A stretch of DNA of 64,000 bases from QWHO01 sp039809865. Its GTDB lineage: Bacteria > Vulcanimicrobiota > Xenobia > Xenobiales > QWHO01. Below the pieces are notes generated by a model. That model saw only the letters and a list, made by a program, of their open reading frames with translations, was not told the DNA's origin and searched no databases. Made by a program: the position numbers and the translations under genes. Shown here piece by piece: positions 1 to 8,464 of this stretch (its first letter is position 1; each line of letters opens with the position of its first letter). The DNA lies in assembly GCA_039809865.1 (NCBI GenBank), contig JBDHVW010000023.1, positions 1 through 64,000 on the forward strand, read 5' to 3'.

Positions 1-1
1 G

Positions 2-703
2 CGGCTTGCCCGGGGACGGGCGCGGCTGCGCGGTCTCGACTATCCGGGTGGGGAGTTCGACCTCTGGGTTGCCTACGGGCTGGCGCCCGAGTCGAAGGAG
101 GCGCTGTTATCTCTGGGCTCGCAGGCGCTGGAGAGGGGAGAGCACGCGCGGGCCTCCCGGCTATTGAAAGCCTGCTTGGCCGAGTCACCCGTGTGGGGCG
201 AGGCCTGGCGGGAACTGGCCTTGTGCAGCGCAGAGCAGGGGCGCTATGCCGAGGCTGTCGAGCAGTTGGAGCGGGCGCGCGAGTTGCAGTTCGAGTCGGC
301 TGACCAGGTGTGGCACGAGGGGCAGGTGGCATGGCTGGCGGGCCGTTTCGCCGACGCGCGGCGCGGGTTCAACCTGGCCCGCAAGTGGGCTCCCGAGCAG
401 CAGCTGCCGCACTACTCGCTGGCCTGGTGGGAGCTCTGCCTGGGTAGCCGCCGGACAGCCGCAACCTGGTTCCGGCGAGCGTGGATTCAGGAGCCGGCCT
501 CGTTCACGGGGCGGGCGGCGAACGCCTGGCTGGCAGCGCTGGACGGCGATTTCGTTGTGGCCAGGAAGCGGTGTAAGCCACTGTTGGAGCTGGTGCCGCG
601 CAACGCCTCGCTGAACCACCTGATGCTGTTTTGCGGGCTGAAGAGCTACCGCGCGCGGCTTCTGAAGCTGGAGCCGAATCACCCCGTCGGGAGTCGGGGC
701 TAG
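2..703 (+). CDS. TPR-repeat protein, 5' truncated by window edge
   Basis: The frame is open from the first complete codon, so this is the C-terminal part (about 233 residues) of a longer protein. It contains consecutive tetratricopeptide-like helical pairs, for example ALERGEHARASRLLKACLAE, then EAWRELALCSAEQGRYAEAV, then LAGRFADARRGFNLARKWAP. TPR arrays normally mediate protein-protein contacts; no catalytic domain is visible here. The end is convergent with the DUF4838 gene 31 bp further on. An internal TTG at 164 could be mistaken for the start, but the reading frame and the TPR pattern continue upstream of it. Confidence 0.75.
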   Translation, partial: RLARGRARLRGLDYPGGEFDLWVAYGLAPESKEALLSLGSQALERGEHARASRLLKACLAESPVWGEAWRELALCSAEQGRYAEAVEQLERARELQFESADQVWHEGQVAWLAGRFADARRGFNLARKWAPEQQLPHYSLAWWELCLGSRRTAATWFRRAWIQEPASFTGRAANAWLAALDGDFVVARKRCKPLLELVPRNASLNHLMLFCGLKSYRARLLKLEPNHPVGSRG

Positions 704-734
704 TGGAGGAGGGGGAGACGATCGGCGCGGATCT

Positions 735-3152
735 TCAACGGCTGTCGCGGCTGACAACTTCCGCGGGCAGCAGCAATTCGGAGGGACTCCGTGCCAGGCA
801 GGGCGGAACCGTCATTAAGAGTCGGCTCCCCTGGCAGGAGTTGAGCTTCCAGACCTGGCCGTCCATGCCGGCCGGAACGGGGACCTTGAAGAAGGCCGGA
901 TTGTTCTCGAAGCTCAGGGCCACGGTCCCGGACGGGTTGAGCAGCTCGCCGTCGGCGGTCGAGTAGCCTCCGATGACTTTGGTGCCCCTGGGGACATAGA
1001 AGTACATCGTCCAGCGCCCGAACATCTCCACCGGGTGCTCCGGATCGGACCACACGGTCATCGGCAGTCCCTCGGGCCAGGTGAGCAGAGTGCCGTCGTA
1101 GTTGTCCTGGATCTTGAGCCTCGCCAGGCCGGAATAGGGACTCGTGAGTCCCAGCTCGCGGTTCTGCTGGTCGGGCACCAGGGTGTAGCTGCTGGAAGCC
1201 TCTCCTTTGGCGTCACCGCTGGGGAAGAGCTCGATCTGGGCCGGCCCCAGGTTGCCGTAAACCAGGCCCGCCTTTCCGGAGATGGGCAGCGGCTGGTTGG
1301 CCTGGGTCCAGGTGAACCAGGTCCGGTCGCCCCGGCTGAACAGGCCCGCGTCGCCGGTGGGCTGGTTGGGCAGGTTGAGCGGCGCGGCGCTGACCAGATT
1401 CTGGCTGAAGGCCACGGGGGTGAAGTCGAGCAGCTTGTTCTTGGCGATCCCCTGCTGGAGGAATGCCAGCGTCTGGGCTTCCGTGTAGGGAGTGCCGGGG
1501 TTGAGGTTGTCGGGCAGGTGCACGGCCGAATCGCGGTCGGGCATGTCGCGCATCTGCGCCAGGGCGTGCACCATCATGAGCGGCCCGATCTTGTAAGAAT
1601 GCCGCATCATCTGCTCGAAATTCTGCTGACGCTGGGCGCCCCCCGCCTCGGTGTAGGCCATGTAGAGCTCCACGTAGCGGGTGTAGAGGATCAGGTCCTC
1701 GATGCGTTTGCGCTGGGCCGGGTCCTGGGTCAGGCTCAGCGCGTCCTGCAGGTTGCGGTACATACGGCCGACGGTGTCGTTGCTCAGCATGGGCTTTTTG
1801 GCGCCGTCGATCAGCTGGTAGAACTTCGCCATGGGCGCTTTGGCGGGGCCGAAAGCTTTCGTCAGGAAGTCGTCGGTGAGCTGGGGGATGCGGTTCGCCT
1901 CGTCGGTGTCCCACAACATGCGACTGGCCAGGTAGTAGCCCAGCCCGTAGGGCCCCCAGTTGTCCCCCGCCTCGCTGTTGAAGAAACGCACGCCCTGCTT
2001 GGAGAACTTGGGGATGGTCGACTTGAGATAGTCGGTGTTGGCAGCCTCGGCGGCGCCCGGCAGGTCTTTGTCCCAGGCGATGACCGAGTAGTACTCGCGC
2101 ACGCCCAGCAGCGTCGCCCCCGCGCCGCGCCAGCCGGACATCAGCTGGTCGGGCGTGTAGCCGCCCTTGACGAACTGCGTGGCCACGCTGACGATGAGGC
2201 GCGGGTCCACCTTCGTTTTCGTCGGGGGAGGGGAGTGCTCGTTGTAGGCATACATCCCCGCAAAGATGCCCGCGGGCAGGCTTTTGATGACCTCGTTGGC
2301 CAGCAGCACGGCGCGGTCGGAGGGGCTTCCGAGGGCCTTACACGGCCCGCATTCGCACCAGTCGCCGCCGTCGCTCGGCTCGACGCTGACGCACCGGGCG
2401 TTGGGGTTCTCCTTGAGCCAGCGCAGGCGATCCTGCACCACCAGTTGCCGCAGGCCCGGGTTGGAGATACAGAACTTGTCTCCGCTCCGCTTGCCTCCCA
2501 CCAGGGCCAGGTATTCCGGGTGCTTCTGGAACTCGGCCTGGTTGCGGGCCAGGATCTCCTCGTAGGCGTGTCCCGTTTCGAGCTCCACCGCGCTGCCCAT
2601 GCGGTTCTTCAGGCGCCAGTCGAGAGCGGGCTTCTTGGCCCAGTCGGCCTCGCCCCAGCCGTACCAGATCTCGCGCGCCACGAAGTCGGGGTGGGCCTGC
2701 ACGTTGAGGCTCAGCTGCAGGTCGGGGCTCTTGGGGATGACCTCCCAGTCGGGTCCGGGGAAGAACTGGCGGTAGCCGGCGCGGTACAACAGGTCCCACA
2801 CGGCTCGCTGCACGCCCAGCTCGCTGGCGCCCACGACGTAAACTCCGCCGGGGTGGGTCTGGAGAACGTAATCCTCGCGTTTCAGCGGGTCTGTCGGGGA
2901 GGCCATTCCGGCCTGGGGGAAATCCTGGGCGGTGCCGACGGCGATGCCCGAGCTGCCCTCCCCTGGTTGGACGGCGACCTGCCGGCCGGTGATGCGGGTC
3001 AGGTAGCTGGCCAGCGTCTGGGCCTGCTGTTTCGTGCCGGCGGAGGCGTTGGGGCTGATAATCACGGGCATTCCGCCCAGGTTGACTGTGGGGTTGGGTC
3101 CGGCCGCGACGCACGCCAGCAGGGCCAGGAGGAGGAGACATTTTCTTGCCAT
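735..3152 (-). CDS. DUF4838 / alpha-glucuronidase-like lipoprotein
   Basis: An 805-residue predicted lipoprotein. The start at 3152 is preferred over an ATG at 3170 because AAGGGA sits 5-6 nt upstream of it and it gives a clean signal peptide, MARKCLLLLALLAC, with lipobox LLAC. Residues of about 25-140 resemble the small domain found before family 67 alpha-glucuronidases (an ASYL..ITG..V pattern). The following region, with WYGWGEADW, FCISNPG, EPSDGGDWCECGPC and MYAYNEHSPPP, matches the DUF4838 core, an all-alpha/TIM-barrel-like domain common in polysaccharide-utilising bacteria. A carbohydrate-active role at the cell surface is inferred; the catalytic residues are not established for this family. 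It is divergent from the 58-residue gene at 3276. Confidence 0.8.
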   Translation of the reverse strand: MARKCLLLLALLACVAAGPNPTVNLGGMPVIISPNASAGTKQQAQTLASYLTRITGRQVAVQPGEGSSGIAVGTAQDFPQAGMASPTDPLKREDYVLQTHPGGVYVVGASELGVQRAVWDLLYRAGYRQFFPGPDWEVIPKSPDLQLSLNVQAHPDFVAREIWYGWGEADWAKKPALDWRLKNRMGSAVELETGHAYEEILARNQAEFQKHPEYLALVGGKRSGDKFCISNPGLRQLVVQDRLRWLKENPNARCVSVEPSDGGDWCECGPCKALGSPSDRAVLLANEVIKSLPAGIFAGMYAYNEHSPPPTKTKVDPRLIVSVATQFVKGGYTPDQLMSGWRGAGATLLGVREYYSVIAWDKDLPGAAEAANTDYLKSTIPKFSKQGVRFFNSEAGDNWGPYGLGYYLASRMLWDTDEANRIPQLTDDFLTKAFGPAKAPMAKFYQLIDGAKKPMLSNDTVGRMYRNLQDALSLTQDPAQRKRIEDLILYTRYVELYMAYTEAGGAQRQQNFEQMMRHSYKIGPLMMVHALAQMRDMPDRDSAVHLPDNLNPGTPYTEAQTLAFLQQGIAKNKLLDFTPVAFSQNLVSAAPLNLPNQPTGDAGLFSRGDRTWFTWTQANQPLPISGKAGLVYGNLGPAQIELFPSGDAKGEASSSYTLVPDQQNRELGLTSPYSGLARLKIQDNYDGTLLTWPEGLPMTVWSDPEHPVEMFGRWTMYFYVPRGTKVIGGYSTADGELLNPSGTVALSFENNPAFFKVPVPAGMDGQVWKLNSCQGSRLLMTVPPCLARSPSELLLPAEVVSRDSR

Positions 3153-3275
3153 GGTTGTCCCTTCGTTCATCCTTTTTTAACAACCTGGCAAGCAACATGT
3201 TACATGCGTGATGCCCCCGGTCGGCGGGGTTCGTGCTACCATCGTCCGGAGAAGAGTTTCAGGAGGCCAGCGCTT

Positions 3276-3452
3276 ATGTGTCACATCACAACCATGGGTT
3301 CCAACGGCCAGCCGGTCTACACGGCAGCCACTCCGGCTCAAAAAGCCGCCTTCGAGTCCAGCGACGCCGGCCGCCAGGCCAACGTTCCCAGCGTCGCCAA
3401 TGACCGCGTGACCTTCTCGCCCGAAGCGGCGGCCTCCCTGGGCGGCCAGTAA
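3276..3452 (+). CDS. small orphan protein, 58 aa
   Basis: A short gene with a very good AGGAGG (3261-3266) 9 nt before the ATG, and an intrinsic terminator directly after it, so it looks like a complete monocistronic unit. The protein begins MCHITTMGSNGQPVYTAATP and ends DRVTFSPEAAASLGGQ. It is polar and Ala/Ser/Gln-rich, without a signal peptide or membrane segment. The segment DRVTFS is matched by DRVDLS in the next gene and DDVQLS in the gene at 36140, near similar Ala/Pro/Gln-rich sequence. No family recognised. The 123 bp between it and the divergent DUF4838 gene must hold both promoters. Confidence 0.6.
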   Translation: MCHITTMGSNGQPVYTAATPAQKAAFESSDAGRQANVPSVANDRVTFSPEAAASLGGQ

Positions 3453-3480
3453 AGAGCTCGACGGTCCTGGAGATGGAGAG

Positions 3481-3513
3481 GCCGGCCCCGGCAAGGGTCG
3501 GCTTTCTTCTTTT
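3481..3513 (+). terminator. intrinsic terminator
   Basis: An 8-bp stem GCCGGCCC / GGGTCGGC (one G-U pair) with loop CGGCAA is followed by TTTCTTCTTTT. It lies 29 bp after the stop codon at 3452 and would end the short transcript of the 58-residue gene. Confidence 0.75.
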
Positions 3514-3569
3514 GTCTGCCAAAGAGCCATGAGCAGGCTTTTTTCAGCCCCCGGGCCTAAGCTGGGCTC

Positions 3570-5339
3570 ATGGTCATCGGGCAGGTCGCGACGCAGGCTC
3601 TCCACGCGCGGCCGCGCCATGCCTCTTCGGCTCCCGCCGAAATGCCCGCGGCCGACCGGGTGGATCTTTCGACCTGTCCCAAGCAACGCTTCAACCCCTG
3701 GCCGGAGCTGAAGGAGCTGGGACTGGTGGCCAGCACCCAGGTGGTGCCCGGGCCGCTCGGGGGGGTGCTGACCAGGAGCGCCCGGGAAGGCCTGCGGGCG
3801 GCCCTCGAGCGCATCGGGAAAACGGGAGCCACTTTCCATACGCAGAACTGGGACAACCCCGACAGCCTCGACACGGTGATGAAGTTCGTCGAATCCAATC
3901 CCGCCGCCAAGCTGGGCAACTCCCTCGGGATCCTGATGCCCGGATACGGCAAGCTCAATGCCTACAACCTTGACGACGTGCGCACCCTGGACGCCACGAC
4001 CGGTTTGGGCGAGTCCGTCCTGACCCGGGACGAGCAGAAGGCGCTCGACTACAAGAAGGAGCTCGAGCGCGGCGGCGCCTCGCTGAACGCCGACAGCGAC
4101 GACGCGACTGTGAGCACGCACGACGGGGCCGTTCTGGGCAAGCTGCGTCGCAAAGAATGGCTCTACGTCCACGCGGACGGCGAGCACAGGGGCGTCAAGG
4201 AGGCGGATGACCTCTACGCCAACGAGTTCTTCTACGGCGCGGGCCGCGACCTGGGTCTGCGCGAGCCGCAGCTGGCGGCCGATCTCAAGCGCTGCGGCGA
4301 ACTGGGCATCAAGCTTTACTCGGGCGAGAAAGAAGTGCTCTTGCGACGCTGGTACGCCCTGGCGGACGACGATGATCGCAAGAACTTGAAGACCAGCCTG
4401 GCGGACAACCGGCTGGTGGCCACCGGGGTGGCCGAGCTGGCTGATCCGGAGGCTCTGAAGGCGCGCCTCGAGGCCGTCTCTCAGGGCTATGAACGCTCTC
4501 TCGGGCCGGTGCTGCGCCAGTATGGCAAGGACCCCGAGCTGACGACCCAGTGTCTGGGCGCCGCGGTAGGCCCCCCCGACGACAAATTCCCTCTGGCGGA
4601 GCGGATGGCCATTTATGGCGCGTTGCTGGAGGCCATCATGCTGGGCCGCGGCCACGAGGAATACCAGATCACCCGCCTGAACGAGCTGTTCGCCGGCCTG
4701 ACCGAGAGGGCCGGCGATTCGTTCCAACTGGCCCAGATCGCCGAGGCCATCATCCCGCGTCTGCGCGACCAGGGCACCGCGGGAGTGCGCCGCGCCCAGA
4801 AGGACCTGGCCCTGCTGGACGGCCGGCTTGGCCCCCGCTCGCAGGCTCAGGAAGAGAAGGCGCTCGGTTTGATGAAGCTGACCGGCTCGGGCTCCACCGC
4901 CCTGGAGGCGCTCGACACCATCCGGCTTCAGGAGCCCGACCGCCGCGACCAGCACGAGCGCTTGATCGCGGACCTGGCCAACCGCCTGCCGGCGGGACAG
5001 AAGCGCGAGACCATGCTGCACTACCGGGCGATGTTGACCAACCGGCTGGAGGACGACACGCTCTCCTCGGTCAGCCAGCGCTATCTGGGCCTGCTGGCGG
5101 GCGTAGCGCCCTACGAATTGCAGGCCGACCTGCGGGGCGTATTCGGCGAGTTGCAGGCCCGGGCCGAGGGCGACCCGACGAAAGCGGACCGGCTGGCTCA
5201 GAGCTTTCTTTCCCATCTGGCCCTCTCGGGCGGCATCAAAGAAGCGCTGGACCGGGCGTCCGGCTCGGCCGCATCGGGCGTGCAGACGCAGGGTGATGTC
5301 ATCGTGGTGGGCGGCATTCCCATCCGGCGGAAGGCGTGA
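3570..5339 (+). CDS. orphan 589-aa helical protein with tagged termini
   Basis: No family recognised. The N-terminus (about 45 residues) is Ala/Pro/Ser-rich without a signal peptide and contains DRVDLS. The body (about 50-560) is soluble and mostly helical, with acidic/basic heptad-like stretches such as LADNRLVATGVAELADPEAL. The last residues, GDVIVVGGIPIRRKA, closely resemble the C-terminus of the protein at 57224 (GAVMIGGVRLPKK), although the two are otherwise unrelated. The stop overlaps the GTG of the downstream antiporter (GTGA), so the two are probably translated from one mRNA. No clear Shine-Dalgarno precedes the ATG; an in-frame ATG 28 codons in is an alternative. Confidence 0.65.
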   Translation: MVIGQVATQALHARPRHASSAPAEMPAADRVDLSTCPKQRFNPWPELKELGLVASTQVVPGPLGGVLTRSAREGLRAALERIGKTGATFHTQNWDNPDSLDTVMKFVESNPAAKLGNSLGILMPGYGKLNAYNLDDVRTLDATTGLGESVLTRDEQKALDYKKELERGGASLNADSDDATVSTHDGAVLGKLRRKEWLYVHADGEHRGVKEADDLYANEFFYGAGRDLGLREPQLAADLKRCGELGIKLYSGEKEVLLRRWYALADDDDRKNLKTSLADNRLVATGVAELADPEALKARLEAVSQGYERSLGPVLRQYGKDPELTTQCLGAAVGPPDDKFPLAERMAIYGALLEAIMLGRGHEEYQITRLNELFAGLTERAGDSFQLAQIAEAIIPRLRDQGTAGVRRAQKDLALLDGRLGPRSQAQEEKALGLMKLTGSGSTALEALDTIRLQEPDRRDQHERLIADLANRLPAGQKRETMLHYRAMLTNRLEDDTLSSVSQRYLGLLAGVAPYELQADLRGVFGELQARAEGDPTKADRLAQSFLSHLALSGGIKEALDRASGSAASGVQTQGDVIVVGGIPIRRKA

Positions 5340-6700
5340 GCCAGCCCGTCGGCTCGGTGGCGGAGCGCGAGGTCGACGACTCCGTGGTCGGCCCCGGAGG
5401 TTGGCTCTCTCCGCCCCCTCCCGCGCCCCCCGTCTCGCCCGAGGCCGTACGTCCCATGTTCCGCTACTGGCGCCTGCGCTTGCTCATGTCGACTTTCGTC
5501 GGCTACGCCGTTTACTACATCGCTCGCAAGAACATGCCGGCCGCGATGAAGGTGATGGGCGGCGACCTGGGCATCGACAAGTCCTCGCTGGGATTCATGC
5601 TGACGGTCCACGACATCACTTACGGGGTGTCCAAGTTCGTCAACGGGATCATCGCCGATCGGACCAACCCGCGCTTCCTGATGTCCATTGGCATCTTTGG
5701 CTCGGCCCTGGCCTGCTTCTGCTTCGGCCTCGGGAAGACCGTCACGCTGCTGATCTTTCTCTGGGCTCTCAATGCCTGGTTCCAGGGGATGGGCTTCCCC
5801 CCCGTGGCCCGCATTCTGAGCCACTGGTTCAGCCCCAAGGAGCGCGGCGTCAGCTGGGGCATCTTCAACACCTCCCACATGGTGGGCGCCTTCATCGCGC
5901 TGGGTCTGTCGGGCTGGTTGGTGGAGCATTACGGTTGGCGCTCGGCCTTCTTCGTGCCGGGCGCCATCGCGTTCGTCACCGGATTCTTCTTGCTCAACCG
6001 CCTGCGCGACACGCCCGCCTCGCTCGGCCTTCCCTCGGTGGAGGTCTACTCGGGCGAAACCGATCTCAAGAATCCCGAGGAGTCGGAGCGCGAGTTGACG
6101 CCGTCCGAGTTCCGGGCCTTCGCGATGGAGCATGTCTTCCTCAATCCGTACATCTGGCTCATCTCGCTGGCCAACTTCAACGTCTACGTGGTGCGCTATG
6201 CGTTTCTGAACTGGGGGCCCACTTATCTGCAGGAGGGCCGGCACTATTCCCCCTTGCTCAGCGCCGGGATGACGGGCGCGTTCGAGATTTTCGGCCTGTT
6301 CGGCTCCCTGGCCGCCGGCTACATCACCGACAGGTGGTTCCCGCATCGTCGCTCGGCCGTCTGCGTCTTCTACATGCTGGGCGCCGCACTGTCCGTCTGG
6401 CTGTGCGCCTACACCGACTACACCAAGCTCGCGTTCTGGCTGGCGGGCTTCACGGTTTACGGGCCGCAGTTCCTGGTGGGAGTGCTGTGCGCCGACATCG
6501 CCACCAAGCGCGCCGCTTCCACCGCCATCGGCCTCACGGGGCTGTTCGGCTACCTGTCGGGGGTCGTGAGCGGCTATGGGATCGGCTATCTCAGCCAGCA
6601 CCACGGCTGGAATTCCGCGCTGCAGCTCGTGATGGGCTCGGCCCTCCTGTCGGCGCTGCTCTTCGCGTTCTGCTGGAAGGCGCGCGCTCGCGAGGCCTAG
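5336..6700 (+). CDS. OPA-family organophosphate:phosphate antiporter (GlpT/UhpT type)
   Basis: A 454-residue, 12-TM major-facilitator protein. The sequence follows the organophosphate:Pi antiporter family closely: YYIARKNMPAAM near residue 61, SKFVNGIIADRTNPRFLMS, NAWFQGMGFPPVARI, then HWFSPKERGVSWGIFNTSH. The two substrate-phosphate arginines of GlpT appear conserved (R64 in YIARKN and R287 in VYVVRYAFLNWGPTYL). Members exchange glycerol-3-phosphate or hexose phosphates for Pi at the inner membrane; the substrate here cannot be read from sequence. A Pro-rich cytoplasmic extension of about 38 residues precedes TM1. The GTG start overlaps the upstream TGA by 4 nt, and the next gene follows without a gap. 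Confidence 0.88.
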   Translation: MSQPVGSVAEREVDDSVVGPGGWLSPPPPAPPVSPEAVRPMFRYWRLRLLMSTFVGYAVYYIARKNMPAAMKVMGGDLGIDKSSLGFMLTVHDITYGVSKFVNGIIADRTNPRFLMSIGIFGSALACFCFGLGKTVTLLIFLWALNAWFQGMGFPPVARILSHWFSPKERGVSWGIFNTSHMVGAFIALGLSGWLVEHYGWRSAFFVPGAIAFVTGFFLLNRLRDTPASLGLPSVEVYSGETDLKNPEESERELTPSEFRAFAMEHVFLNPYIWLISLANFNVYVVRYAFLNWGPTYLQEGRHYSPLLSAGMTGAFEIFGLFGSLAAGYITDRWFPHRRSAVCVFYMLGAALSVWLCAYTDYTKLAFWLAGFTVYGPQFLVGVLCADIATKRAASTAIGLTGLFGYLSGVVSGYGIGYLSQHHGWNSALQLVMGSALLSALLFAFCWKARAREA

Positions 6701-7477
6701 GTGGAGTTTCGCTCGGAGTACCTCAAGCTCGGCTCGGACCTTCCCGGCCTGGCGCGCGATTTCGACTGCCACATGGACCCGCGCGACTGCCACGACACGC
6801 TCGTGCTGGCGCTGGCGATGGACCGCATCGACGAGCGCATCGACACCCTGCCGGTGTTTGCGGACCGTCAGGTGGTCTACCGCGAGGTGCTGCACTTCCT
6901 GGCCACCGGCCAGGGCGATCTCTCCGGCCAGTCCGAGTCCTACCAGTATGCCCTGCGCGAGGTGCGCCAGGCGGCCATGCGGGTGGGGCGTCTGCATTTC
7001 TTCGTCAAGTCGGTCGAGCGGGTGATGATGCTGGGCGAGGACCTGCGCCTGGTCCGCTCGCCGCGCGACTATGCCGAGCTCTGCGAGCAAGAGGGCGACG
7101 CCACCGTCGCAATGCTCTTCGAAATCCTGAGCGCGGCGCGTCCCAGCGAGCGTTTCCGCAAGTTCTTGCGCCACTCGGGGATGGTCGGCCACATGACCGA
7201 CAAGCTGCTCGACCTGGACGAGGACCGGCGTGACGGCATCACGTGCGTGGGTCCGGGGGCCTGGGTCTACATCTTGCCGCGCATCCTGCGGGCCGCGGTG
7301 CAGGTCCCGTTTCTACATCCGCGCCCCTTCTCCATGCTGCGCTGGTCCTGGACCTATTTCACGTTCGGCGTGCGCTACGTCAGCAAACGCGAGCCCGCCA
7401 TGCGCTCCTGGTCCCCTCCCCCGGCGCCCGCGGGGTCGGGCGCCGTGACGCGCAACCCTCCTTTGCTGGCCGACTAG
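6701..7477 (+). CDS. class I isoprenoid-synthase-fold protein (tentative)
   Basis: 258 residues from a GTG that directly follows the antiporter stop, so very likely the same operon. It is an alpha-helical protein with two Asp-rich motifs in the order expected for squalene/phytoene-synthase-like enzymes: LALAMDRIDERIDTLP near residues 38-52, and GHMTDKLLDLDEDRRDG near 160-177. In that fold such motifs bind Mg-diphosphate. Length and motif spacing fit a class I terpenoid synthase-like enzyme, but the motifs are not canonical and no substrate can be named. The last 30 residues are Pro/Ser-rich and probably disordered. Pairing with an organophosphate antiporter may be functional or incidental. 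Confidence 0.5.
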   Translation: MEFRSEYLKLGSDLPGLARDFDCHMDPRDCHDTLVLALAMDRIDERIDTLPVFADRQVVYREVLHFLATGQGDLSGQSESYQYALREVRQAAMRVGRLHFFVKSVERVMMLGEDLRLVRSPRDYAELCEQEGDATVAMLFEILSAARPSERFRKFLRHSGMVGHMTDKLLDLDEDRRDGITCVGPGAWVYILPRILRAAVQVPFLHPRPFSMLRWSWTYFTFGVRYVSKREPAMRSWSPPPAPAGSGAVTRNPPLLAD

Positions 7478-7657
7478 GCAGGGCCACGACTGGGCCGACC
7501 CTCCTCAGCTTGCAGCGAGGCTCTTGAGCTTGCGCTCGACCGCGAGTGTCAGCTTCGGCTCGACGACCCGGTGTCCGCACCCGTGCTCACCCTCCGCCGA
7601 GCGCCCTCTCTGCCCGCAGCGCCGCCCGCGGGGGGGACGTTACGCTAACGGATGACT

Positions 7658-8427
7658 GTCGAGGTTCTTGTAGTTCCGGTCTTGCAAGCCGGAACTTCAG
7701 CTTTGCGACGAGGCGCTCGTCGTTCGGTCTCTCATCCGGCCCTATTGACAGGTGGACCTGGCTCGCCCGCTGCCAACGGCCGCGTCGCCAGCACTGCTGA
7801 ATGCACGCGCTTGTGATCGACGAGGCTTCGTCGTCCGGTCTCACCTCCGGCCCTATGGACCTGTGCTCACCCGCCGCCGGGCTAGCGATGCCTGTCGAGG
7901 TTCTTGTCGTTCCGGTCTTGCGAGCCGGAACTACAAATTTGCTGACGGCCGCCGAAGTGGACCTGGCTCGCCCGCTGCCAACGGCCCCGTCGCCAGCACT
8001 GCTGAATGCACGCGCTTGTGGTCGACGAGGCTTTCGTCGTTCGGTCTCACCTCCGGCCTATTGACCTGTGCTCGCCCGCCGCCGGCCGGTCTGCCCGGTT
8101 CCCGCCCGCGGGGAAGACCCCAGCGCTAACGATGCCTGTCGAGGTTCTTGTAGTTCCGGTCTTGCGAGCCGGAACTACAAATTTGCTGACGGCCGCCGAA
8201 GTGGTCCTGGCTCGCCCGCTGCCAACGGCCCCGTCGCCAGCACTGCTGAATGCACGCGCTTGTGGTCGACGAGGCTTTCGTCGTTCGGTCTCACCTCCGG
8301 CCCTATGGACCTGTGCTCACCCGCCACCGGCCGGTCTGCCCGGGTCCCCGCCCGCGGGCAAGACCCCAGCGCTAACGATGCCTGTCGAGGTTCTTGTAGT
8401 TCCGGTCTTGCGAGCCGGAACTACAAC
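7658..8427. repeat. tandem array of ~240-bp repeats with REP-like hairpins
   Basis: Between the gene ending at 7477 and the rlmK stop at 8465 there is no convincing gene. The stretch holds three full tandem units and a partial fourth, beginning at 7658, 7894, 8138 and 8384 (periods 236, 244, 246 bp). Each carries a hairpin at 7668-7700, 7904-7936, 8148-8180 and 8394-8426. In the last two the arms are a perfect 12-bp match, TTGTAGTTCCGG / CCGGAACTACAA, around a 9-nt loop TCTTGCGAG. Copy 1 is the most diverged. A second small inverted repeat (CGACGA..TCGTCG) follows in the later units. A related hairpin occurs alone at 30705-30739, so this is a dispersed REP-like element locally amplified. Confidence 0.85.
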
Positions 8428-8464
8428 TTTGCACACGGCAACGAGGTCGACCCGTGCCCGAGGA

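Noticed and set aside
1035..3452. 805-codon open frame on the plus strand opposite the DUF4838 gene
   Set aside because: Antisense shadow of a GC-rich gene. The opposite strand encodes a recognisable protein; only its last 58 codons, with their own ribosome site, look real.
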